Of a stretch of DNA of 64,000 bases, positions 27,849-36,129 are shown in pieces. A program made the position numbers and the translations under genes. The DNA comes from JASFHF01 sp050123375 (GTDB lineage Bacteria > Pseudomonadota > Gammaproteobacteria > UBA12402). The stretch is taken from assembly GCA_050123375.1 (NCBI GenBank), contig JASFHF010000001.1:68094-132093 (forward strand). Direction: 5' to 3'. Under the pieces are notes generated by a model. It made no database searches. It was not told where the DNA came from and worked only from the letters and a program-made list of their open reading frames with translations. Each line of letters starts with the position of its first letter. The stretch's first letter is position 1.

Positions 27849-29159
27849 ATGAGCAGACTAACAATAACAGACCTAACACCTGGTGAAAAATATCGTTTTT
27901 TACCGTGGTTAATTTGCGGCATTGGCGCAGCATTTTATCTTTACGAATATTTCTTACGTATTGCGCCCAGCGTGATGACTTCTGACTTGATGCACGCTTA
28001 TCATTTATCTGCCGCACAACTGGGGAATTTATCTGCTTATTTTTATTACGCTTATACTCCCATGCAATTAATTATTGGCGTGTTATTAGATCGCTATGGT
28101 CCACGTTATTTACTATTACTCGCCTGCGCTGCTTGTACTGCTGGAGCCTTTATATTTGCCGGCAGTAATCATATATTTTTAGCGCAACTAAGCAGATTTT
28201 TAATTGGTTTTGGTTCCGCATTTGCATTTGTTGGCGCATTAAAATTAGCTACCATTTGGCTGCCGCTGGAACGTTTTGCAGCAATGTGTGGATTAGTATC
28301 TACATTAGGTATGATTGGCGCGATCAGCGGCGATATTTTATTAACCAAACTTTTAGAAAATTATGGCTGGCGTCATTCAACTTACATATCAGCCTGGCTC
28401 GGTGTAATTTTAACTGTGTTAATATTTTTAATTGTGCGCGATAAGGTAAAAACCAAATCAGAACGCCACCAAGCTTATCATCTTGAATTAAATTTAAAAG
28501 AAGTTTGTATTGGGTTATTGCAAGCAATAAAAAATCCATATATTTGGTTAACCAGCACCATCGGTTGTTTTTTATTTTTATCCTTATCTGCATTTGCAGA
28601 ATTGTGGGGCATTCCATATTTAACTCAAGCTCATGGATTAACTCGAGCTACCGCAGCAACTGCTATTTCAATGGTATTTTGGGGATGGGTAATTGGCGGC
28701 CCTTTGGCAGGCTGGGTTTCTGATTACACTAGACAACGAAAATTGCCAATCATGATCGGCTCATTATTATCGGCAATCACTTTTTGTATTATTTTATACG
28801 TACATCATTTATCGCCAACCTCTTTATTTATTTTATTATTCATTTTCGGTGTTTTAACCAGTGTTGAAGTAATTGTGTTTGCAATTGGACGTGAAATTAG
28901 TCCCAATAAACTTGCCGGAACCAGCATTGCATTAACCAACGCAATTATTATGTTAGGCGGCGCAATATTCCAGCCAATTATCGGCATGCTGTTAGATGCG
29001 TCCTGGCAAGGAAAAATGATGCATGGCATTCGGTTCTATTCAGCGCATAATTATAAAATTGCGTTAACTATTTTACCGATTGGCTTTATACTAACTTTTA
29101 TCCTAAGCTTTTTCTTGCGTGAAACACATTGTCATGTTCAGAAGAAAAAAGACGAATAA
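27849..29159 (+). CDS. Major facilitator superfamily transporter
   Basis: 436-residue inner-membrane transporter with about 12 membrane segments. The N-terminal half carries the MFS loop 2-3 motif GVLLDRYGPRYLLLLA (about 77-92), and the second half the related GGPLAGWVSDYTRQRKLP (about 278-295). A GAAGGG ribosome site precedes the ATG. The IGAAFYLYEYFLRIAPSVM opening resembles MFS members common in Legionella and Coxiella, several of which carry organic acids or amino acids, but the substrate cannot be read from the sequence. Monocistronic, followed by tRNA genes. Confidence 0.9.
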   Translation: MSRLTITDLTPGEKYRFLPWLICGIGAAFYLYEYFLRIAPSVMTSDLMHAYHLSAAQLGNLSAYFYYAYTPMQLIIGVLLDRYGPRYLLLLACAACTAGAFIFAGSNHIFLAQLSRFLIGFGSAFAFVGALKLATIWLPLERFAAMCGLVSTLGMIGAISGDILLTKLLENYGWRHSTYISAWLGVILTVLIFLIVRDKVKTKSERHQAYHLELNLKEVCIGLLQAIKNPYIWLTSTIGCFLFLSLSAFAELWGIPYLTQAHGLTRATAATAISMVFWGWVIGGPLAGWVSDYTRQRKLPIMIGSLLSAITFCIILYVHHLSPTSLFILLFIFGVLTSVEVIVFAIGREISPNKLAGTSIALTNAIIMLGGAIFQPIIGMLLDASWQGKMMHGIRFYSAHNYKIALTILPIGFILTFILSFFLRETHCHVQKKKDE

Positions 29160-29203
29160 ATAAAAATAAAAGTTACTTGGTAGAAAGAAATTTATATGTA
29201 CAA

Positions 29204-29241
29204 TGGAGAGGTGTCCGAGCTGGTTTAAGGAGCACGACTGG
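29204..29241 (+). pseudogene. Duplicated 5' half of tRNA-Ser
   Basis: 38 bases identical to the start of the intact tRNA-Ser at 29345-29382, from one base upstream of the acceptor through the first two anticodon bases (GG). The copy ends exactly where an unrelated hairpin-rich segment (29242-29344) begins, so it cannot make a tRNA. Confidence 0.9.
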
Positions 29242-29344
29242 GTGAGTCGGTGTCAGTTTAGGCGAAGCATTGCTTCGCCCCGGCGAACGCTCAGCATGGA
29301 TGCTGAGCCGGATCAATCACCATGGATGGTTGCTTGGTTTTAAG
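29242..29344. repeat. Three-hairpin element P7 between the two tRNA-Ser 5' halves
   Basis: 103-bp segment containing three consecutive small hairpins: GGCGAAGCATTGCTTCGCC, GCTCAGCATGGATGCTGAGC and CAATCACCATGGATGGTTG. The ATGGATG motif recurs in elements P4, P5 and P6 (as CATCCATG). It is flanked on both sides by the 38-bp tRNA-Ser 5' half, as if an element had inserted in the anticodon loop and regenerated the gene. Confidence 0.8.
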
Positions 29345-29345
29345 T

Positions 29346-29434
29346 GGAGAGGTGTCCGAGCTGGTTTAAGGAGCACGACTGGAACTCGTGTATACGTTAA
29401 TAGCGTATCGAGGGTTCGAATCCCTCCCTCTCCG
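29346..29434 (+). tRNA. tRNA-Ser (GGA)
   Basis: 89-nt class II tRNA with a long variable arm: acceptor GGAGAGG/CCTCTCC, anticodon arm ACGACTGGAACTCGT with anticodon GGA, T-arm GAGGGTTCGAATCCCTC, discriminator G. CCA is not encoded. Intact, downstream of a damaged duplicate of its own 5' half. Confidence 0.95.
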
Positions 29435-29448
29435 ATTTACCTTTTAAT

Positions 29449-29552
29449 GGCGGCATCGGTCCTTTCGCAACGTTAAATTGCGAATCCCGCCAGATCCGGA
29501 AGGAAGCAACGGTAGCAATGGCTGCGTGTGCCGGAATGCGGCTGGTGTCGCC
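29449..29552 (+). ncRNA. ffs: Signal recognition particle RNA, small bacterial type (4.5S)
   Basis: Contains the conserved Ffh-binding apical domain CCAGATCCGGAAGGAAGCAACGG and the return strand GTGTGCCGGAATGCGGCTGGTG, closed by GGCG/CGCC. The outer stem may extend with TTACCTTTTAA/TTTAAAAGGTAA out to about 29438-29563. It pairs with Ffh to target membrane proteins co-translationally. Located between tRNA-Ser and tRNA-Leu. Confidence 0.93.
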
Positions 29553-29585
29553 TTTAAAAGGTAAATTCAAACTCCCATTCTCTTG

Positions 29586-29672
29586 GCCGAGGTGGTGAAA
29601 CTGGTAGACACGCAAGTTTCAGGTACTTGTGGGGGAAACCCTGTGGAGGTTCGAGTCCTCTCCTCGGCACCA
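29586..29672 (+). tRNA. tRNA-Leu (CAG)
   Basis: Class II tRNA: acceptor GCCGAGG/CCTCGGC, D-arm GTGGTGAAACTGGTAGACAC, anticodon arm CAAGTTTCAGGTACTTG with anticodon CAG, and T-arm GAGGTTCGAGTCCTC. The 3' CCA is encoded (29670-29672), unlike tRNA-Ser next to it. Confidence 0.96.
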
Positions 29673-29800
29673 AAACCGTAGTTTTCACGCTAGTTTTCAT
29701 TGTTATAATATGAGATAATAAATCGTAATAGTAATTATTGATTTAATTTGGGTAAACCACTATGGATCGAAAAAAAGAAAATGAACAAAGTAAATAAAGC

Positions 29801-31099
29801 CTATTCAAACAAATTCCGCAACACAATCGCAGCATTTCTGTCCGGACCCGTTGAAACAATATCAACCGGCGCACCAACTTTTGCAGCAATAAAATCTAAA
29901 TAATTTTTTGCGGCTTTTGGTAATTTTGCATAATCACTTATTTGCGCAGTTGATTCTGACCATCCCGGCAAAACCTCATAAACCGGTTCGCATTTTTCTA
30001 AAAGCTCCGAATTAGTTGGAAACGTTGTTAATTCCTGATCTCTATAACAATATGCCACACAAACTTTAATTTCTTCCAATCCATCCAATACATCAAGCTT
30101 GGTAACACATAATCCTGAAATACTATTGATTTCCACTGCGCGACGCATTGCAACTGCATCAAACCAACCACAACGACGTTTACGACCCGTAGTAGTTCCA
30201 AGCTCACGACCTTGCGCCGCCAAATAATTGCCAATTTCATCATCAACTAATTCTGTAGGAAATGGACCGCTGCCAACTCGTGTAGTATATGCTTTAGCAA
30301 CTCCCAAAATATAATCAAGATAACGCGGTCCAAAACCGCTACCTGTAGTAACTGCACCAACTGTAGTATTAGACGAAGTAACATAAGGATAAGTTCCAAA
30401 ATCAACATCTAACAATATTCCTTGCGCACCTTCAAATAATATTTTTTTATTTTGTAAACGTAATTCATTTAAAGTGGTTGCTGTATCCTCAGTCATTAGC
30501 TGCAACTGCTCTACTAATGGTAAAATTTCGTCAAGAATGTGGTGATAATTAACTTCTTGTACTTTATATAAATTTTTTAGTAAAAAATTATAATATTTAA
30601 CTACTTCTTGTAATTTCTTAGTAAATATTTCTTCATCAAATAAATCTATTAATTTAATTGCGCGACGTGCTACTTTATCTTCATAAGCGGGACCAATACC
30701 TCTTCTTGTGGTACCAATCGCTGTCGTACCACGAATTTTTTCTCGCGCATGATCAACTGCAACATGATATGGTAAAATGAGAGGACAAGCATTACTAATG
30801 TGTAAGCGATCTCGAACTGAAATATTATTTTTTTCTAACTCATTAATTTCGTCCATTAAAGCAATCGGCGATAACACCACACCATTACCAATTATGCAAT
30901 GAACACCATCATGCAAAATCCCGGAAGGAATCAAATGCAATTTAATTATTTCACCATTAATCACCAACGTATGACCAGCATTATGCCCTCCTTGGAAACG
31001 CACCACTGCGTCGGCATGTTCTGTTAATAAATCAATAACTTTACCTTTACCTTCATCGCCCCATTGCGCCCCAACAACAACTAAATTACGATTACTCAT
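29801..31099 (-). CDS. purA: Adenylosuccinate synthetase
   Basis: 432-residue enzyme of AMP synthesis: IMP + Asp + GTP to adenylosuccinate. P-loop region VVVGAQWGDEGKGKVIDLL (about 5-23, catalytic Asp in GDEGKGK), GGHNAGHTLV (about 37-46), GTTRRGIGPAYEDKVAR (about 128-144), and the aspartate/GTP-binding C-terminal regions with TGRKRRCGWFD and TKLDVLDG. Normal length. It forms a minus-strand group with yjeT, hflX and hfq, as in enterobacteria. Confidence 0.97.
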   Translation of the reverse strand: MSNRNLVVVGAQWGDEGKGKVIDLLTEHADAVVRFQGGHNAGHTLVINGEIIKLHLIPSGILHDGVHCIIGNGVVLSPIALMDEINELEKNNISVRDRLHISNACPLILPYHVAVDHAREKIRGTTAIGTTRRGIGPAYEDKVARRAIKLIDLFDEEIFTKKLQEVVKYYNFLLKNLYKVQEVNYHHILDEILPLVEQLQLMTEDTATTLNELRLQNKKILFEGAQGILLDVDFGTYPYVTSSNTTVGAVTTGSGFGPRYLDYILGVAKAYTTRVGSGPFPTELVDDEIGNYLAAQGRELGTTTGRKRRCGWFDAVAMRRAVEINSISGLCVTKLDVLDGLEEIKVCVAYCYRDQELTTFPTNSELLEKCEPVYEVLPGWSESTAQISDYAKLPKAAKNYLDFIAAKVGAPVDIVSTGPDRNAAIVLRNLFE

Positions 31100-31106
31100 A
31101 AACTAA

Positions 31107-31304
31107 TTACCTCAAAAGTATGTGCAGAACATATAATATTATTGTGCCTAATAACATCAAAATAAAACCAACAATCCGCAAAACATTATCGCTTTTTTTT
31201 GCCATAAGATTAGCCATCCGCCGCCATAAATTTGGTGCCAAAAACGGCAGCAACCCTTCCAAAATTAATACCAATGCAAGTGCCGCAATTAAATCATATT
31301 CCAT
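31107..31304 (-). CDS. yjeT: DUF2065 / YjeT family small membrane protein
   Basis: 65 residues with two membrane segments: IAALALVLILEGLLPFLAP (about 6-24) and VLRIVGFILMLLGTIILYVL (about 42-61), separated by the basic loop NLWRRMANLMAKKSD. This matches the YjeT/DUF2065 family, which in E. coli lies between hflC and purA. Here it lies directly between hflX and purA, with hflK and hflC missing. Function unknown. Confidence 0.85.
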   Translation of the reverse strand: MEYDLIAALALVLILEGLLPFLAPNLWRRMANLMAKKSDNVLRIVGFILMLLGTIILYVLHILLR

Positions 31305-31312
31305 AAATACAC

Positions 31313-32560
31313 CTATAATTGTTGTAACAACGAAAATGGCAACTTAACCTCAAGTAAACAATCACCATTCTTCGCAAATTGCTCGCTTAATACAGCATTT
31401 AAATTATACAATTGAGATCTTAGTAAACCAGATTTAGCGGTTATACGCAAGCAACAATGTACTTCCTGACCAGACAAACATTCAACTATTGCCTGCTGCA
31501 ATAATTCAATTCCTTCTCCTGTTTTAGCCGAGACCCAAACTCGCACAGGTTTTCCATCACGATTACGCTCAATCACTGGTTGTTTATCCAATAACAAATC
31601 CAATTTATTAAAAACTTCCAATTGTAAAACATTTGCCGCATCAATTTGACTTAAAACATTATTTACTTCTTTAATATACTCATGTCTTTCGGCATCATGC
31701 GCATCAATAATATGCAGTAACAAATCAGCATCCTTAACCTCTTCTAAAGTTGCACGAAAAGCCTCAATTAAATCATGTGGTAAATTACGAATAAACCCAA
31801 CCGTATCAGCCAATACTACTGCACCTAATGCAGGTAATTTAACTCTGCGCAAGGTAGGATCGAGCGTTGCAAACAATTTGTCGGCAGCAAAAACTTTTGC
31901 TGTTGTAAGATAATTAAATAAAGTTGATTTACCCGCATTGGTGTAACCAACTAAAGATACCGTTGGAACTTCTGATTTTTGGCGCTTGCGTCTTGCTTCG
32001 CGACGCTGCTGACGTACTTTTTCTAAACGCTGTTTGATATGTTTTATTCTAATTCGAATCAAACGCCTATCAGTTTCTAATTGTGTTTCACCAGGACCTC
32101 GTAACCCTATACCACCTTTTTGCCGCTCCAAGTGCGTCCAGCCACGCACTAACCTGGTAGACAAATGCTGCAATTGAGCCAACTCAACCTGCAACTTTCC
32201 TTCAAAAGTACGCGCGCGCTGTGCAAAAATATCTAAAATAAGACCCGTACGATCTAAAACTCGCGCAGACAATAATTTTTCTAAATTTCTTTCCTGAGCC
32301 GGAGTCAAAGGATGATTAAATATAACAATATCCGCTGCATGCTGTATCACTAATTGTTTAATTTCTTCTGCTTTACCACTGCCAACAAAATATTTTGCTG
32401 TAGGAATTTTTCTGCTCCCTGTAACAATTGCAACTGGATTAACCCCAGCGGATAAAACTAATTCACGAAACTCTGCTAATTCGGACACGAAATCCTCATG
32501 TGCAAAACTGACTTGTACAAGAACTGCTTTTTCTAAACTCGATTCTGCAGAAGACAACAA
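31313..32560 (-). CDS. hflX: Ribosome-associated GTPase HflX
   Basis: 415-residue GTPase that splits stalled or heat-damaged ribosomes. N-terminal HflX domain (AEFRELVLSAGVNPVAIVTGSRKIPTAKYFVGSGKAEEI), the Gly-rich linker region LERQKGGIGLRGPGETQLETDRRLI (about 143-167), and a G domain with P-loop GYTNAGKST (about 206-214), switch DTVGFIRNLP and NKLDLL. Normal length. Downstream of hfq, with which it is probably co-transcribed (27-bp gap). Confidence 0.96.
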   Translation of the reverse strand: MLSSAESSLEKAVLVQVSFAHEDFVSELAEFRELVLSAGVNPVAIVTGSRKIPTAKYFVGSGKAEEIKQLVIQHAADIVIFNHPLTPAQERNLEKLLSARVLDRTGLILDIFAQRARTFEGKLQVELAQLQHLSTRLVRGWTHLERQKGGIGLRGPGETQLETDRRLIRIRIKHIKQRLEKVRQQRREARRKRQKSEVPTVSLVGYTNAGKSTLFNYLTTAKVFAADKLFATLDPTLRRVKLPALGAVVLADTVGFIRNLPHDLIEAFRATLEEVKDADLLLHIIDAHDAERHEYIKEVNNVLSQIDAANVLQLEVFNKLDLLLDKQPVIERNRDGKPVRVWVSAKTGEGIELLQQAIVECLSGQEVHCCLRITAKSGLLRSQLYNLNAVLSEQFAKNGDCLLEVKLPFSLLQQL

Positions 32561-32587
32561 TTAAACTCCCATGCACACTAAACCTTT

Positions 32588-32809
32588 TTAATTTGGTTTA
32601 GATTTCTCTGGAATTTCAATATTATATATAGGTACAATTGTAGAAACAGCACGTTTGTAGACTAATTGTCTAATACCGCTTTTTAATAAAATTACATTCC
32701 GATCAAAACTACTAATTTTACCCTGTAATTTAATTCCACTAACTAGATAAACTGAAACTGGAACCTCTTTATCAACTAAGATTTGCAAAAAATCATCCTG
32801 CACCGCCAT
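32588..32809 (-). CDS. hfq: RNA-binding protein Hfq, divergent
   Basis: 73-residue Sm-like RNA chaperone. Sm1 motif region VPVSVYLVSGIKLQGKISSFDRNVILLKSG (about 16-45) and Sm2 region QLVYKRAVSTIVP (about 48-60). Two functional sites differ from the usual form. The rim patch RRER before VPVS, which binds AU-rich RNA and helps annealing, reads VDKE here. The proximal-site YKHA reads YKRA. The C-terminal tail is short (YNIEIPEKSKPN). It sits in the expected hfq-hflX order but lacks miaA upstream. It could be one of two Hfq copies. Confidence 0.93.
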   Translation of the reverse strand: MAVQDDFLQILVDKEVPVSVYLVSGIKLQGKISSFDRNVILLKSGIRQLVYKRAVSTIVPIYNIEIPEKSKPN

Positions 32810-32839
32810 TGTTATTTTTCTCCTTAAAATTATTCAGAA

Positions 32840-32864
32840 CAGGACTTATGCAAAATAAGTCCTG
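32840..32864. repeat. P3 end palindrome between rpmE and hfq
   Basis: CAGGACTTAT and ATAAGTCCTG separated by 5 bases. The arms match the outermost bases of the P3 element at 27716 (CAGGACTTACG), with the interior missing. It may be an internally deleted P3 or simply a hairpin; on the minus strand it is followed by TTCTGAATAATTTT, a poor terminator tail. Confidence 0.55.
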
Positions 32865-32874
32865 CGAAAATAAA

Positions 32875-33126
32875 CTAATCCTCTTTTTTGCTTGGCTCTT
32901 CTTTCTTGCCTTTTTTGGTCATCCCAGGAATATCATATTTTTTATGGAACTTTTCCACTCTACCGGTAGTATCAACAATCTTCTGCTGACCAGTGTAGAA
33001 AGGATGACATTTATTACAAACATCAATATGTAAATTTCCATTTAAAACAGATTGCGTTGTAAACTCATTACCGCAACTGCAAGTCACTTTGAGCTCGTTG
33101 GATGTTGGATGAATATCTGGTTTCAT
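32875..33126 (-). CDS. rpmE: 50S ribosomal protein L31 (zinc-binding form)
   Basis: 83-residue ribosomal protein with the Cys ligands of the zinc-binding (C+) type: CSCG (about 16-19) and CNKC (about 36-39), then HPFYTGQQKIVDTTGRVEKFHKKY, the family signature. A lysine-rich tail (KKGKKEEPSKKED) is appended, making it longer than E. coli L31 (70). It precedes hfq on the minus strand, where miaA is expected in many relatives. Confidence 0.96.
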   Translation of the reverse strand: MKPDIHPTSNELKVTCSCGNEFTTQSVLNGNLHIDVCNKCHPFYTGQQKIVDTTGRVEKFHKKYDIPGMTKKGKKEEPSKKED

Positions 33127-33452
33127 AATATAACCTCAAAATATAATATAGCTTATAATGCACAAAATGGCATAAAAAGATCAAGCATGGTACCTAAAGC
33201 ATACCAAATAATCAAGCAACTAGTTCGCAATTATTTCAAGCGCCATACTATTGAAATCCCCCTATTTTACTACTTACTCAAACTCATAAATTTAGAAAAA
33301 TCAATGACTTACACAGTTACAAGATTGCATTAAACACCTCATTATTTTTTTTACGCATAAAATTGCTCTTTTTTTCACCAGATTGTTAGCTTTTTAACCA
33401 ATTATTGCCTATAAAATATACTGTAATAAATATACTATGGAATACAAATAGA
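33127..33452. other. Non-coding spacer between rpmE and the kinase-like gene
   Basis: 326 AT-rich bases between two divergent genes; it should hold both promoters. A TATAAA (33411-33416) and a TATACT (33418-33423) lie before the kinase-like gene. A short open frame from 33190 (MVPKAYQIIKQLVRNYF..., 48 codons) has no ribosome site and no recognisable product. Confidence 0.5.
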
Positions 33453-35267
33453 ATGTCTTACAATACAATAACAATACACTTTCAAAACGGTTTCCCGAAA
33501 GAAGAACAAGTACTAAAGCAACTCAAGCAACTTTTTCAGGACCAAGAAAAACAAAAACAACCTCTTAAAGACAAAGAAAAAGAAAAGAACAAAAAAGAAA
33601 AAATTAAAAAAAGATATCATAAACAAAAAAAATATAAGACATACCTCGCTAATTCCATTGAAAAATTACCAAATAATATTGTTAAAGAATTGTTTAAAAA
33701 TGAAATTAAAAACAATGAAACCATATATACAATTATACCAAATAATGACCGTCCATATGACAGCCTTTTACTATATCGCGCTGATCCAGAAAGAAAGAAA
33801 ATTAAAACAAAAATAAAGCAAATTGAAAATACCATTAGTGTACTAAACAAAAAACCAAACAAACTAGAAAAATTAAACACACAATTAAACACATCAAACG
33901 AAGAACTTAAAAAATACCCTATTTGGAATAAAGCCGTAAAACTAAATGTTTTTTTCGCTAAAGATCAAAATGGCAATTTAAGAAACCTGCCCGAAAAAAA
34001 CATCTGCCGCATCTCCCGCGCCGGCAAAAAAAACGATTTGAAACGCTGGATAGAATATACAGAAAAATATAATCCTAATACTGTATACAATTACTCAATA
34101 AAAGAAACCTACTATTGTGATTCACAAAATAAAACCCCTATTTACAAAGGCATTATTTATCAAAAATATCTGCAGCAAAACCTGGATGATTATTTTTTAG
34201 AAGATAAAACACTAGAAAAAAAGCTGGAAATTTTTCTTAAAATTATTGCAAAATTAAAGAAAATGCATAAAAACCTTGATATTCATTCAGATTTAAAACC
34301 AGCTAATATCATGATCGATGAATATGATGAAATACATATAATTGACTTTGAGATGACTTGCAACATGAATGACGAAAAGAATAAAGAACTTTGTCAAAAT
34401 AGAATTGAAAATGCACGCGAAGATAATTATGTATTTTTCCCGCTACCAATTTTAAACGGCACAGAAAAGAAGCGCAGCAAGCAGTTTGACATTTCTTCAT
34501 TAGGAGTTACATTTTGGTTGATTTTAGGAGGGGAAAAAGAAGACTACGAATATATTCTAAAAAAATATCGCAATAAACCAGATATAAAAGAGCAAAAAAA
34601 AGAAATTGACAAATTAATTAAAGACAGCTTATCAGCTAAAAAAATCGACAAAAATATTATAAAATACATCCAAAAAATGATCTATATTGATCCTAAAAAA
34701 TGTCCTACTCTTGAAAAAGTAGAAGAAAACTTCGAATTAACATATCAAGAAGAAAAACAACGTAAAATTATCCGAAACGAAGTGAAAACCTGCTTCAAAA
34801 ATGTAAATGAAAGAATAGAAAAAGAAAAAGAAAAACAGAAAAAGTATATTACTTATATTACTCAAAAAGACAAATTTATTAAAAATCTTTCCGAAAAAAA
34901 TACATATGAAGATGTAATAAAACGTATCAAGCAAACTGCCAATGACCGTAATCAAGCTATGCAGAAAAACATTAACAAAATTAAAAATAACAATACAAAA
35001 AAGCCAAAATCCGGAAAACCTTATTTAGGTTTCAACCCACAAGCTACTTTCATTGCAGGATCAAGAGCAATCAATCCAAATCCCAATCAGATAATTCTCT
35101 GTTATGCTATTGCCGCAAGCATAGTTACACTTTCATTTGGTTTTTATATGATTAAAACCTTACTAAACACCTTAAAACTAAACACCACAAAAAATGTTTC
35201 AACTAAACATAGTTTTAGTTTAAGTCGTAAGTTTAATAGCATTGTAAAATCTTTACGACGCGCCTAA
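33453..35267 (+). CDS. Eukaryotic-type protein-kinase-like protein, candidate effector
   Basis: 604 residues from the ATG at 33453 (MSYNTITIHFQNG), which I prefer to the in-frame start at 33405 because the upstream codons lie in the promoter-like region. Lysine-rich coiled N-terminal third; kinase-like domain around residues 185-440 with catalytic loop HSDLKPANIMID (about 277-288; HRD is HSD), a metal-binding triad DFE instead of DFG (about 296), and SKQFDISSLGVTFWLIL like helix F (about 345). Near the C-terminus is one membrane segment (ILCYAIAASIVTLSFGFYMI, about 547-566). No N-terminal signal. Such kinases in Legionellales are often Dot/Icm effectors; that role is inferred. The stop overlaps the convergent prmC stop. 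Confidence 0.8.
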   Translation: MSYNTITIHFQNGFPKEEQVLKQLKQLFQDQEKQKQPLKDKEKEKNKKEKIKKRYHKQKKYKTYLANSIEKLPNNIVKELFKNEIKNNETIYTIIPNNDRPYDSLLLYRADPERKKIKTKIKQIENTISVLNKKPNKLEKLNTQLNTSNEELKKYPIWNKAVKLNVFFAKDQNGNLRNLPEKNICRISRAGKKNDLKRWIEYTEKYNPNTVYNYSIKETYYCDSQNKTPIYKGIIYQKYLQQNLDDYFLEDKTLEKKLEIFLKIIAKLKKMHKNLDIHSDLKPANIMIDEYDEIHIIDFEMTCNMNDEKNKELCQNRIENAREDNYVFFPLPILNGTEKKRSKQFDISSLGVTFWLILGGEKEDYEYILKKYRNKPDIKEQKKEIDKLIKDSLSAKKIDKNIIKYIQKMIYIDPKKCPTLEKVEENFELTYQEEKQRKIIRNEVKTCFKNVNERIEKEKEKQKKYITYITQKDKFIKNLSEKNTYEDVIKRIKQTANDRNQAMQKNINKIKNNNTKKPKSGKPYLGFNPQATFIAGSRAINPNPNQIILCYAIAASIVTLSFGFYMIKTLLNTLKLNTTKNVSTKHSFSLSRKFNSIVKSLRRA

Positions 35268-36127
35268 TTATTTCGCTCAAGTTTGGATTTGACACACATA
35301 CTTGCTCTTGGATGACCAGCTAAATCCTGTTTGGTTACTGGATTTTGATAACCGCAATTAGCCAAAATATCCCTAACTTGCTGCGCCTGATCAAAACCAT
35401 GCTCCAACAATAAATAACCACCTGGCTGCAAATATTCTAAAGAAATAGCCGCAATTTTACGTATCGCATCCAACCCATCCTTGCCAGCAACCAAAGCTTC
35501 ACGAGGCTCGAACTGTACATCGCCTTGACGAAGATGCGAATCATTTTCCGCAATATATGGCGGATTACTAACAATTAAATCAAACTGATAATCAGGCAAA
35601 GACTCACAGAAATCGCCTAAAATAAACGAGACATTCTTAAGTTCCAAATGATCTGCATTTTTTTTCGCAATTGCAATTGCCGCAGTAGAATTATCCATCG
35701 CAATTAACTGCCAATTCGGCCGTGCATGTGCAATTGCTAATGCAATCGCCCCACTGCCAGTACCTAAATCTGCAACTACACAAGATTTATCCGCCGGAAA
35801 TAATTGTAATGCAATTTCGATTAACAGTTCTGTCTCTGGTCGCGGAATTAAAACATCTTTAGTCACCAGCAAAACCAGATCCCAAAAACCCTGATGACCT
35901 GTAATATACGCAATCGGCACACCCTGCGCGCGTTGCTCAACTAAATTAACAAAACGTTGATGCTGCGCCGGCGTTAAAACTTTATCCGGATTAACATATA
36001 AATAAGCTTTAGTTTGATGTAATACATGTTCTAATAAAATTTCCGCATCTAACGCTGGGGTTGGTGAATTAACAAATTGCGTGACTGCATCTTTTAACGC
36101 CATAGAAATTGTGAAAAACTCAAGCAC
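35264..36127 (-). CDS. prmC: Release factor glutamine methyltransferase
   Basis: 287-residue SAM-dependent methyltransferase that modifies the GGQ glutamine of RF1 and RF2. N-terminal helical domain, SAM-binding motif VVADLGTGSGAIALAIAHARP (about 119-139) and the catalytic NPPY in LIVSNPPYIAEND (about 181-193). Usual length (E. coli 277). Follows prfA, its substrate's gene, with only 2 bp between them, so the pair forms an operon. Confidence 0.97.
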   Translation of the reverse strand: MLEFFTISMALKDAVTQFVNSPTPALDAEILLEHVLHQTKAYLYVNPDKVLTPAQHQRFVNLVEQRAQGVPIAYITGHQGFWDLVLLVTKDVLIPRPETELLIEIALQLFPADKSCVVADLGTGSGAIALAIAHARPNWQLIAMDNSTAAIAIAKKNADHLELKNVSFILGDFCESLPDYQFDLIVSNPPYIAENDSHLRQGDVQFEPREALVAGKDGLDAIRKIAAISLEYLQPGGYLLLEHGFDQAQQVRDILANCGYQNPVTKQDLAGHPRASMCVKSKLERNN

Positions 36128-36129
36128 AA

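Noticed and set aside
33052..33333. 93-codon open frame overlapping rpmE antisense and the spacer
   Set aside because: Its first part is the complement of rpmE, there is no ribosome site, and the product has no recognisable feature.
33362..33423. PmrA-like box before the kinase-like gene
   Set aside because: TTAG and TTTAA occur near a TATAAA, but the half-sites are not 11 bp apart and do not fit the 16-bp distance to any -10 element, unlike the three accepted boxes.
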